Of a DNA stretch of 48,637 nt, positions 12,573 to 19,671 are shown piece by piece. The notes below the pieces were generated by a model. The model was not told where the DNA came from and ran no database searches. It worked only from the letters and a program-made list of their open reading frames with translations. The stretch covers positions 1 through 48,637 of the IMG/VR virus record IMGVR_UViG_3300033996_001711. One strand, written 5' to 3'. This DNA is from a virus. Position numbers and translations under genes: made by a program. Within the stretch, counting starts at the first letter, position 1; every line of letters starts with the position of its first letter.

Positions 12573-13325
12573 ATGAAAGTCCTTTTAGGAGACACTGGTT
12601 TAATTGGCAGAGTTTTGCAGCAATCTACTAACTTTGATGCCACCTTTAATTCCAGCAACATTCACGAGCTGCCGAATATTGCCAATATGCCGGGGCAAGT
12701 AGACGAGCTGTATCTTGCATGTCTGCCCGCGACGAAGTGGCTAGTTAATCAAGACCCAGCAAAAGATTTAAACAATATTCTTTCCATTGTCGATGTATTG
12801 ACGACAGTTTGGGCGACAAAAGTAATTCTTATTTCTACCATTGATATTTATCAACATACTGACTGCGGAGCAAGTGAAGACTTTTGGACACATTTTGGCC
12901 CATTGGGTTACGGCTCCAACAGGCTTCTATTTGAAACACTTATCCAAAACACGCTTGCTTTTAACACTTGCATTGTGCGGCTCCCCGCTGTCTTTCATCC
13001 GCTCATTAAAAAGAACATTTTATTTGACTTGCTTAATGATAATAATGTGGAGCAAATCAACGGCAACTCGGCCTATCAGTGGTATCCACTTAATCGTCTA
13101 TGGCAAGACATTCAATCGGTAAAAGGCGAAGGTGTAATCAATCTGTTTCCGCCTCCCATTGAAACTTTGGACATTATTGACAAGTTTTTTCCGAATGCGC
13201 AAATCGCTTCTGGGGATCGAATTTCTTACGATTACAGCACCATGGCCACGCAAAGTGGTTATTGGCTTTCCAAGGATGAAGTGATGCAAGAGATGGAGGC
13301 ATTTATCAATGAAGCTCGGAGTTAG
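12573..13325 (+). CDS. NAD-dependent sugar epimerase/dehydratase-like protein
   Basis: At 250 residues this is a compact short-chain dehydrogenase-type fold. The N-terminal MKVLLGDTGLIGRVL carries the Rossmann G-x-x-G-x-x-G-like loop. LISTIDIYQ and FGPLGYGSNRLLFE occupy the positions of the Ser/Thr and the YxxxK pair of extended SDRs, but the lysine is replaced (Y-G-S-N-R), so catalysis may be altered. It is first in the glycan island and overlaps the next gene by 17 bp. ATG 12573 is used rather than the TTG at 12564. Substrate unknown; probably an NDP-sugar. Confidence 0.65.
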   Translation: MKVLLGDTGLIGRVLQQSTNFDATFNSSNIHELPNIANMPGQVDELYLACLPATKWLVNQDPAKDLNNILSIVDVLTTVWATKVILISTIDIYQHTDCGASEDFWTHFGPLGYGSNRLLFETLIQNTLAFNTCIVRLPAVFHPLIKKNILFDLLNDNNVEQINGNSAYQWYPLNRLWQDIQSVKGEGVINLFPPPIETLDIIDKFFPNAQIASGDRISYDYSTMATQSGYWLSKDEVMQEMEAFINEARS

Positions 13326-14028
13326 CGCGATTGGCTGGGAAGCCGAGGACCATTCTGAAATCGTGCTGCATCTTCCCGATGGCATTGAACTATTAGAAGC
13401 AGTGCCTTTTAAAAGGCACAGTCGTTTTTCTGGCTGTCTACAAAAATATTCTGCTCAATCGTTGTTCTACGGCATGGACATTGATGCGTTTTGGAATGAA
13501 CAGGCTTTTGATCTGTGCTTGGCAAAGTTAATAGCAATGGCGCAAAAATATGAATGGAAAAGAATGGTACTTGGCAGTCCAGGGTTGCGCAAAGATGACA
13601 GGCGTTATTTAATGGACGCGCTTGCAAGAAACAACGATGCGCTTGCCGCCATTGATTGTATTGTTTGCATTGAGCCCGTGGCTAAGCCATATGGTGGTGA
13701 ATACTTTTTCACGGTTGAAGAAATTGTTCAAAGCCTTGCCGAGTATTCTTTATCGCACGTAGCAACAATGATCGACACAAACAGTGCATGGCTAGAGAGT
13801 CAATGGCCAGAAGACGTGCTTCTTCAATACTTTCCATACATTAAGCATGTCCACATTAGTGACCAAAACATTGGCGCCATTATTTGCCAGGACAAGCACG
13901 AACGTTTTGCAGAGGCGTTGCGCAATACCGAGTATGAAGGCGGAGTGATTCGCGAGCTATTAAAGGCAAAAAACTATCCAGGTGAGTACGATTATTTCGC
14001 TCAAATTTACAAGCCATCCAGCATTTGA
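13309..14028 (+). CDS. Sugar isomerase/epimerase-like TIM-barrel protein
   Basis: The 239-residue sequence has the layout of the xylose-isomerase-like / AP endonuclease 2 TIM barrels: MKLGVSAIGW at the start, a strand with CIEPVAKPYGGEYF (metal-ligand Glu), TMIDTNSAWLES (Asp) and IKHVHISDQNIG (His). These proteins isomerise or epimerise sugars using a divalent metal. It overlaps the preceding epimerase by 17 bp and converges on the minus-strand FAD gene with a 22-bp 3' overlap. It is probably involved in making the sugar used by the neighbouring glycosyltransferases. Confidence 0.65.
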   Translation: MKLGVSAIGWEAEDHSEIVLHLPDGIELLEAVPFKRHSRFSGCLQKYSAQSLFYGMDIDAFWNEQAFDLCLAKLIAMAQKYEWKRMVLGSPGLRKDDRRYLMDALARNNDALAAIDCIVCIEPVAKPYGGEYFFTVEEIVQSLAEYSLSHVATMIDTNSAWLESQWPEDVLLQYFPYIKHVHISDQNIGAIICQDKHERFAEALRNTEYEGGVIRELLKAKNYPGEYDYFAQIYKPSSI

Positions 14029-14990
14029 CGCACTCGCTCTTCAATTAAGTAGATGCCTTGAATTTTGCCTGTGTAGCAAGACAGAAGATTGTCTTGCTGT
14101 TTGAATAATGGCGCTCGATAGGCACTGGCATTACTTCGCTTGCTTTTCATTGAAAGCACAATGCTGTGCTGAGAGAGATGGTTTGAAAAATCAGGCCAGT
14201 AATGACAAACGTGATTTTCTGCTTTACGTCTAAGCTGTTCCAACTGTTCCCTTGATGGTTCTTCGTTGACAGGAGCGACTGATTCCGTCGCAACGCTATG
14301 CACCACATGACTTAAAGAAACGGTGCCATCATGAAATGGATAAAAAGAAAACAATGGCCCGTCAATATAAGTAAGAGCGCCAAAAGGCAAAGGCTTTTGA
14401 ACGCTATAAAGAAACATTGCCACTGCTTCAAAGTATTCATTCTTTGATGGTTTCAATAGCGCATTATTAGTGCAATCAATTACCAAATCAAAGTCGCTTT
14501 TTAATCTTTCTACATCCTTGCTTGTAATTTCGCTTTGCTTGAACAATGGAGATAGCCGCTCAGAAAAGAATTTTTTGGCCTCTATGGGGGAAATGTAGCG
14601 CTCCTGTGTGCGCCAGACCATAGAAGTGTCACGGAGGAAGCTAGTCTCAACTTCTTCGTGTTGCCAAAGCAATGGAGGGAAAATAGTCTTAATAGTTCCA
14701 GCATCTAAAAGGCTCTCGTCCTCTGGCACTGCGTACAAATTATTTTTTACAGCATAAGTAAGTGCTCCATATTCGTGCATAAAACGATCAAAAGTGAGCC
14801 GACATAATGCGCGTGTGGCGGAATTTCTAGCGTAGTGGTAGCCAAGGTGAAGGCGGTTTTGGTTTACCAGTGAAGCGCCGTGGAATGGCTCATGCTCGCG
14901 ATCAAAAAGCGTGATGCAATATTCATTTCTAAGCTGATAGGCCAAGTGACATCCCACCCAGCCAGCTCCAATAATTGCCAAGCGTTTCAT
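14007..14990 (-). CDS. FAD-dependent oxidoreductase (DAO-like)
   Basis: MKRLAIIGAGWVGCHLAYQL is a classical dinucleotide-binding motif (GxGxxG), followed by ITLFDREHEPFHGASLVNQN (acidic end of beta-2) and a long substrate domain. At 327 aa it is close to D-amino-acid-oxidase-like proteins found in polysaccharide clusters. SFYPFHDGTVSLSHV and the C-terminal CYTGKIQGIYLIEE are typical late strands. It is on the minus strand within the plus-strand island and is translationally coupled to the upstream gene (1-bp overlap at 14990). Probable role: oxidation of a sugar or amino sugar. Confidence 0.7.
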   Translation of the reverse strand: MKRLAIIGAGWVGCHLAYQLRNEYCITLFDREHEPFHGASLVNQNRLHLGYHYARNSATRALCRLTFDRFMHEYGALTYAVKNNLYAVPEDESLLDAGTIKTIFPPLLWQHEEVETSFLRDTSMVWRTQERYISPIEAKKFFSERLSPLFKQSEITSKDVERLKSDFDLVIDCTNNALLKPSKNEYFEAVAMFLYSVQKPLPFGALTYIDGPLFSFYPFHDGTVSLSHVVHSVATESVAPVNEEPSREQLEQLRRKAENHVCHYWPDFSNHLSQHSIVLSMKSKRSNASAYRAPLFKQQDNLLSCYTGKIQGIYLIEERVRQMLDGL

Positions 14991-15685
14991 TAAATGTCAA
15001 TACAAAGGTGAGGTTGAACGCCTTGCCAATTACTTTTTGCTTTGGCTAGGTCCAATTGAGGGAAGTATTCAATGCGGCGTTGTGAGCCAGTGCCATACGG
15101 GTCGGCGTGCCCCTGGTAATTCCACTCGTCAGGGCCATGACTATCTAGATGGTAAACATGGCAATGTGCGTCTTGGAGTTTCCAAAGCATGTAATCCTCG
15201 TTTGGCACTCCCCATTGCTTCCACTGTTGAAGTGCTTCTGGAGAGCTGTCCATGTTTTTGATGGCCATTAAGCGATCTCGATGCTGCATGAGATAGTCGT
15301 GGCGATACAGGCCAATACTCATTGACGGCGTGTATTTCATTGCAACCTTTTCTGGTGCATCCACAGGAGGCTCATAGGCTAATTGCTTAAAGGCCGCGCC
15401 TGCAATGCAGGTGTCATGCAGAAGGAACCAATATTCGCTTTCCATGGATTGCTCAACAATTTCAATGAGCGGGGTGTATTCAAAAGAATTTTGCTGCGTT
15501 AGCAACATTGGAACGCCTTCGCAGTCTGTCAAAGTATGAGCAGTCTGTCCACCATTCACAATTAATATTTCCTCTGGTTCGATACCAGCCGCAAGCAAGC
15601 TTGGAATAATTACTGGAATGGTATGGGGCGCAAACTTTTTGCAAGTACTGATACAGAAGCGAATCGAGCCCTCTGGAAGTGCCAT
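14990..15685 (-). CDS. Putative glycosyltransferase-like protein
   Basis: The 231-residue protein opens FCISTCKKFAPHTIPVIIPS, resembling the first strand of a GT-A fold, then ILIVNGGQTAH. ESEYWFLLHDTCIAG has a buried strand ending in HDT, where GT-A enzymes have DxD, and GVPNEDYMLWKL resembles the ED motif near the acceptor site. No clear family can be named. It is the first gene of the two-gene minus-strand operon with the FAD enzyme and diverges from the GT4 gene across a 61-bp gap. Confidence 0.5.
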   Translation of the reverse strand: MALPEGSIRFCISTCKKFAPHTIPVIIPSLLAAGIEPEEILIVNGGQTAHTLTDCEGVPMLLTQQNSFEYTPLIEIVEQSMESEYWFLLHDTCIAGAAFKQLAYEPPVDAPEKVAMKYTPSMSIGLYRHDYLMQHRDRLMAIKNMDSSPEALQQWKQWGVPNEDYMLWKLQDAHCHVYHLDSHGPDEWNYQGHADPYGTGSQRRIEYFPQLDLAKAKSNWQGVQPHLCIDI

Positions 15686-15746
15686 TTAGTCCCCTTTTGT
15701 CATCAGTATAAAAGCCCACTAGGATGGCGAAGATTCACGAAGGATT

Positions 15747-16970
15747 ATGGCTCGCGTTCTTTATTGCGGTGACGCATTCGTTCAAACGGGCTTTGGACGA
15801 GTGGCTGAATACCTGCTCCCTGCGCTTGCTGAGAAGCACGAAGTGCATGTGCTCGCCACTAATTACCATGGCGACCACGATGAGGAGGCCATTAAATACA
15901 AAACTTACCCAGCCATGGTGCATGGCTCCGACCCATTTGGCGGCCATCGTATTGCCGAACTAGTTCAAACCATTAAGCCTGATCTCGTATGGGTGACGAA
16001 TGATCTGTGGGTGGCTATTAACTTGTGGGGGGCAGTAAAGACTCTCAGGGAAACAATTCCCTTTAAATTTTTTGTATATACGCCCATTGACAGCTATGGC
16101 ATTTTCCCTGAGCTAAATGGTCCAGTGAGCGAATGGGATGGACTCGCCACTTACACAGAATTTGGCAAAGAAGAGCTAGTCAAGATGGGCTATGAAAAGC
16201 CTATCGCCGTCATTCCACATGGCACGGACTTCACTAAATTCTTCCCCATTGACCCTCTTGAATGCCGCAAGGAGCTAGGCGTGCCAGGGGATACGTTTAT
16301 TGTCTTCAATGGCAATAGGAACCAACCACGCAAGCGCATTGACTTGACCATTAAAGGCTTCGTTGAATTTGCCAAGGACAAGCCTGACGCTCGCCTGTGG
16401 CTAAATATGGGAGCTAAGGATATGGGCTGGGAGTTGATTCCATTGTTTAAGCGCGTGGCGCGTGATGCAGGGTATGACGCTGCTGGCAAGCTTATTCTCA
16501 CTAGCCCGCATTTCTCCACGCATAACTGCCTTCCCATTGAACAATTGAACAAGGTTTACAACTCTGTTGATATTGGCCTAAACACCTGCATAGGCGAAGG
16601 ATGGGGCCTGGTGAACAGTGAGCACGCTGCTACAGGCGTTGCGCAAGTAGTACCCGACCACACAAGTCTTAAGGAGATTTTTAATGACATTCCACGCATC
16701 GCTTGTAACGGTTCCGAAACTGATAGAAACTATGGTTTAGAGCGTTTACTGCCTGACCCCAGTAGCGTTGCTGACATCCTTAATTACTACTACGAGGATC
16801 GTAATGCTTTGAAGGCTGCTGGTAATTGGTGCTACGAGCGCATTCACGAAAAGCAATTCACCTGGCCTGTCATCACCAAAAAGATGTTGCGCATCGTAAA
16901 TGAAGTGCTTAATCAAAAGCCAAGTGATCAAGAGTTTAAAGGTTTTGGCACCCCCGCAAAAATTGTTTAA
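15747..16970 (+). CDS. Glycosyltransferase, GT4-like (GT-B fold)
   Basis: A 407-residue GT-B enzyme. The N-terminal domain begins MARVLYCGDAFVQTGFGRVA; the linker PIAVIPHGTDFTKFFPID is the hallmark strand before the second domain, and NGNRNQPRKRIDLTIKGFVE is the donor-domain KR motif. NTCIGEGWGLVNSEHAATGV is the conserved E-x7-E region that binds the nucleotide sugar. Length is normal for the family. It has a GAAGGA 3-8 nt before its ATG. With the genes that follow it forms a plus-strand glycosyltransferase operon. Confidence 0.85.
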   Translation: MARVLYCGDAFVQTGFGRVAEYLLPALAEKHEVHVLATNYHGDHDEEAIKYKTYPAMVHGSDPFGGHRIAELVQTIKPDLVWVTNDLWVAINLWGAVKTLRETIPFKFFVYTPIDSYGIFPELNGPVSEWDGLATYTEFGKEELVKMGYEKPIAVIPHGTDFTKFFPIDPLECRKELGVPGDTFIVFNGNRNQPRKRIDLTIKGFVEFAKDKPDARLWLNMGAKDMGWELIPLFKRVARDAGYDAAGKLILTSPHFSTHNCLPIEQLNKVYNSVDIGLNTCIGEGWGLVNSEHAATGVAQVVPDHTSLKEIFNDIPRIACNGSETDRNYGLERLLPDPSSVADILNYYYEDRNALKAAGNWCYERIHEKQFTWPVITKKMLRIVNEVLNQKPSDQEFKGFGTPAKIV

Positions 16971-16975
16971 TCATC

Positions 16976-17689
16976 ATGCAAGTATCACAAATTTTTCTTT
17001 CTGATAACGGCGCCGAACTGTCACCATTCCTAGGACACGCCACGGGCACTGTACGTCAAGCATTTCCTGACGCAGACCATCACATTTACACCAAGGAAAC
17101 CCTTCGCGCCTTCATTGAAGCTAACTATTCAGGGGAAGTGCTATGGGCCTACGACTGTCTAAAGCCCTATTCGTATAAAGCTGATCTTGGCAGGTTTTGC
17201 TTGTTGAATAAGCTTGGAGGGTGGTACATGGACATTGCCGTCAGAATGGTAAATCCAGTGGAGGTGGGAGATCGTATTGAATTTTTGGCCTTCCGCGATA
17301 TTCAACGATTTAGCTACACCACTTGGGCCTGCGCGACCACTGTTCTTTATTCAAAGCCCGACAACATAGCACTGACTACTGCCATTGAAATGATTGTCAA
17401 CAACTGTCACGAACAGTACTACGGAATCACTCCATTGTGCCCCACTGGCCCAACATTACTAGGAGCAGCTCTTGCTGCAAATGGCGGCAATGCCAATTTC
17501 GTCTACGGCGATTATCTAGAACTGACACCCACGCACGAACAAAAGAATCGTGCCTTTGTGCTGCCCGATGGCACGATCATGGCGTGGAGCAAGCCTTCGG
17601 GAGGGGGCGACTTGACTGGCGTTGGGGCCAAGGGTGTAAACAATTACAACGAACTTTGGGCTGCGAGGCAGGTATATGCAACCGTCTGA
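16976..17689 (+). CDS. Glycosyltransferase, GT32-like (DxD sugar-binding)
   Basis: The segment LKPYSYKADLGRFCLLNKLG followed by GWYMDIAV is the DxD-type motif of the GT32 / OCH1-like family (usually KaDllRy...GGvYlDlD); here the acidic pair is reduced to MDI. PLCPTGPTLLGAAL is the second conserved block of the family. It lies 5 bp after the GT4 gene and its end overlaps the next gene by 14 bp. Probable role: adding a hexose to the glycan built by this island. Confidence 0.75.
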   Translation: MQVSQIFLSDNGAELSPFLGHATGTVRQAFPDADHHIYTKETLRAFIEANYSGEVLWAYDCLKPYSYKADLGRFCLLNKLGGWYMDIAVRMVNPVEVGDRIEFLAFRDIQRFSYTTWACATTVLYSKPDNIALTTAIEMIVNNCHEQYYGITPLCPTGPTLLGAALAANGGNANFVYGDYLELTPTHEQKNRAFVLPDGTIMAWSKPSGGGDLTGVGAKGVNNYNELWAARQVYATV

Positions 17690-18392
17690 TTGCGCAATTT
17701 ATGCCGTGTGCATTCCTGGCGAAGAAGTGCGTTACCAAGCGCAGTCTCAAATTATTCCCATCATGGGAGGAAGTTATAGTCTTAATGAAAAAGAACGAGA
17801 AAAGTTGCGACTAAAGGGTTACGCTTTTGACGATGAAAACGCTGACTATTCCTCCTTGAATAAATATTGGGGGGAGCTGTCTTGTATTCATTGGATGCTT
17901 AAAAATGCAAAACAAAGTAATATCGGAAATGCTCAATATCGGCGCAACTGGATAGAGCCAGCGGAGATTTGGTATGTAAAAGATACTTTATATGTGCCAG
18001 AATTTGCAGAGTTTAGCTGCAGCCTTGAGCAGCAATTTTATGGCGGACACTCGGGCTTTGATGCACCTGCTATCACGAAAGAGCTGGCGGATAGTGGCGC
18101 ATGGGTATTTACCAGAGAAGAGATTGATAAGCTGTGGGCTCAAAATTTATTCATTGGTTGCAACATGGCGCGTGGCCCGAGGATTCATTATCAATTATTC
18201 ATGGAAACATTATTCACCTGTTTGTCACCTATATGGAGCCGATACAAGGAGCGCTTTCTTTCTATTGATGGTTATGACAAGCGTGCCTTAGCCTTTATAG
18301 CTGAACGATTGATAACAGGCCTGGTGCTATATCGCGACAAATTCTTCCCTAATATGAAAATTGAAACAGCCCCAATAGGCTTTATTTCTTAG
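17676..18392 (+). CDS. DUF4422-like glycosyltransferase
   Basis: A 238-residue protein with several DUF4422 landmarks: YSSLNKYWGELSCIHWMLKN near the N-terminus, QYRRNW, EQQFYGGHSGF in the middle, and NLFIGCNMARGPRIHYQLF followed by a late RALAFIAERLITGLVLY. DUF4422 proteins are GT-A-like transferases found in capsular and O-antigen clusters. It is the last gene of the island, with 15 bp before the next head-associated gene. Translation probably reinitiates from the overlapping GT32 gene. Confidence 0.7.
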   Translation: MQPSDCAIYAVCIPGEEVRYQAQSQIIPIMGGSYSLNEKEREKLRLKGYAFDDENADYSSLNKYWGELSCIHWMLKNAKQSNIGNAQYRRNWIEPAEIWYVKDTLYVPEFAEFSCSLEQQFYGGHSGFDAPAITKELADSGAWVFTREEIDKLWAQNLFIGCNMARGPRIHYQLFMETLFTCLSPIWSRYKERFLSIDGYDKRALAFIAERLITGLVLYRDKFFPNMKIETAPIGFIS

Positions 18393-18407
18393 AGCGAAAT
18401 TTTTATC

Positions 18408-18665
18408 ATGACCAAAAAGCAAAAGCAAGCAAAAGTGTCTCGCGTCATGAAGGAATTCAAGGCAGGCACGCTGAAAAGCAGTAGCGGCGACCCCATTAAA
18501 AACTACAAGCAAGCGGTTGCAATTGCCCTCTCTGAAGCCGGCATGAGCATGCCAAAGAAGGATGCAAGCGAAGAGTACATGCGGGCATTCATTCGCCAAG
18601 TGCTTCAAGAAGAAGAGGCGATGGAAGAAGAAGGAGAAGAGGAGGAAGAACAGGGAAAGGATTGA
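18408..18665 (+). CDS. DUF6496-like small protein
   Basis: The 85-residue protein carries the short conserved core KVSRVMKEFKAGTLKSSSGD followed by KNYKQAVAIALSEAGMS, which I recognise as DUF6496-type, and ends in a strongly acidic tail (residues 60-85, mostly E). Such domains occur as small proteins or tails of portal/head proteins in phages and megaviruses; no function is known. The gene starts the head module after the glycan island and overlaps the next gene (TTGA). Confidence 0.75.
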   Translation: MTKKQKQAKVSRVMKEFKAGTLKSSSGDPIKNYKQAVAIALSEAGMSMPKKDASEEYMRAFIRQVLQEEEAMEEEGEEEEEQGKD

Positions 18666-19009
18666 GGGGAGATGCCCAGTCATTCTCCCCTCCATCGTCT
18701 GTACGGTCTTCCGCTCGTCGCGGCCTAGAACTGCGTAAGAAGCACGGCAAAGGCGGTCTTAGCACGCAAGAGGCTGGCAAGCAGGGCATTGGAAGTGGAG
18801 TGGCAAGAGCTTCTGATTTGGCTGGTGGCGGCGCCGTGAGCTATGCAACGATCAAAAGGATGGCTGCATTCTTCTCTCGCCATGAAAAGAACAAAAGCGG
18901 AGGGGAAGATGATGCTGGTTACATCGCATGGTTGCTATGGGGAGGAAACGCGGGTAAGGCATGGGCCAATCGCATTATTAAGATGGTTGAAAGCGCTAAA
19001 GATCAATGA
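18662..19009 (+). CDS. Phage head-associated small domain (SARRGLELR type)
   Basis: Apparent TTG start overlapping the previous stop. The protein (115 aa) contains SSVRSSARRGLELRKKHGKG, then GIGSGVARASDLAGGGAVSY, ATIKRMAAFFSRHEKNKSGG and DDAGYIAWLLWGGNAGKAWA. This domain is familiar as a short protein or a C-terminal extension of prohead protease/capsid genes in many phages; its role is unknown. With the DUF5872-like portal tail and the DUF6496-like neighbour it makes a group of three such add-on domains near the portal. Confidence 0.7.
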   Translation: MRGDAQSFSPPSSVRSSARRGLELRKKHGKGGLSTQEAGKQGIGSGVARASDLAGGGAVSYATIKRMAAFFSRHEKNKSGGEDDAGYIAWLLWGGNAGKAWANRIIKMVESAKDQ

Positions 19010-19314
19010 GCGAATACGTGCGGGTGATTGAAGAAGAGGAGGATGGCATTGGCGTTATGAAAGCGCTTGCCATTCTTTCTGCCAACGAGCACCGCAACAC
19101 CTCACAGTGGCGCCTCGTCGAAGAACAGCATTTCAAAAATGGACGCCTCGATGAAACCCACATTTTTGTCATCAATGCCTATGACAAGCCTGACGAGCAT
19201 TTTGATCAGGTGAAGATGCTGGTTTTTGAGGCTGAGGCTATTGCAAAGTCTTATGTGATGGAAGGTATTGAAAGTCAACTTGCAGAACTGTCGGATGAAG
19301 AGGACGATGATTAA
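19006..19314 (+). CDS. Acidic hypothetical protein, 102 aa
   Basis: Starts MSEYVRVIEEEEDGIGVMKA with a 4-bp ATGA overlap on the previous gene and ends LAELSDEEDDD. The middle (THIFVINAYDKPDEHFDQVK, then MLVFEAEAIAKSYVMEGI) looks like an alpha/beta unit followed by a helix. No family recognised. Cotranscribed with the two genes before it; its 3' end overlaps the convergent regulator by 4 bp. Confidence 0.6.
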   Translation: MSEYVRVIEEEEDGIGVMKALAILSANEHRNTSQWRLVEEQHFKNGRLDETHIFVINAYDKPDEHFDQVKMLVFEAEAIAKSYVMEGIESQLAELSDEEDDD

Positions 19315-19610
19315 TCTTCGCTTACTGCGGAGACTACAAATGTGGGATAGCCAAGAAGATACAAAATTGAAAGCTGAAAAGCAGAACTAAGCAAGCGTAT
19401 CTCCGCACAGTCAGGCGAAATAATACCTCGCTCCATTCGCGAAACGGTGGTTTGGTCGCAATGAAGAATGGCCGCTATGTCGCATTGTGACATGCCGCTG
19501 TTGAGACGAGCTTCTTTTATGCGCTGTCCAATCACTTGCCTACTTTCCTGCATGGAAAGCATGGGAGCTTTTACTTTTGTGGTGATGCGCCGATGCTGAA
19601 TATGCTGCAT
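19311..19610 (-). CDS. XRE-family helix-turn-helix regulator
   Basis: The 99-residue protein has a clear HTH_3 domain: IGQRIKEARLNSGMSQCDIA, then AILHCDQTTVSRMERGIISP and LSSAFQLSILYLLGYP. This is the Cro/CI-type fold that binds operator DNA as a dimer. A shorter start at an internal Met (residue 17 or 20) is possible. It sits alone on the minus strand between head genes, reading away from the protease promoter region at 19611-19671, which contains CTAAGTTAG and CTATC/GATAG half-sites, so it could control that interval. Confidence 0.82.
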   Translation of the reverse strand: MQHIQHRRITTKVKAPMLSMQESRQVIGQRIKEARLNSGMSQCDIAAILHCDQTTVSRMERGIISPDCAEIRLLSSAFQLSILYLLGYPTFVVSAVSED

Positions 19611-19671
19611 TTTTAGGCTGTATTTCCTAAGTTAGTCTATCTCGCGTTTTATTTCTTGATAGAGTATTGCC

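Noticed and set aside
15686-15746. T4-type late promoter (TATAAAA near 15709)
   Set aside because: One AT-rich match without spacing or other copies; not enough support.
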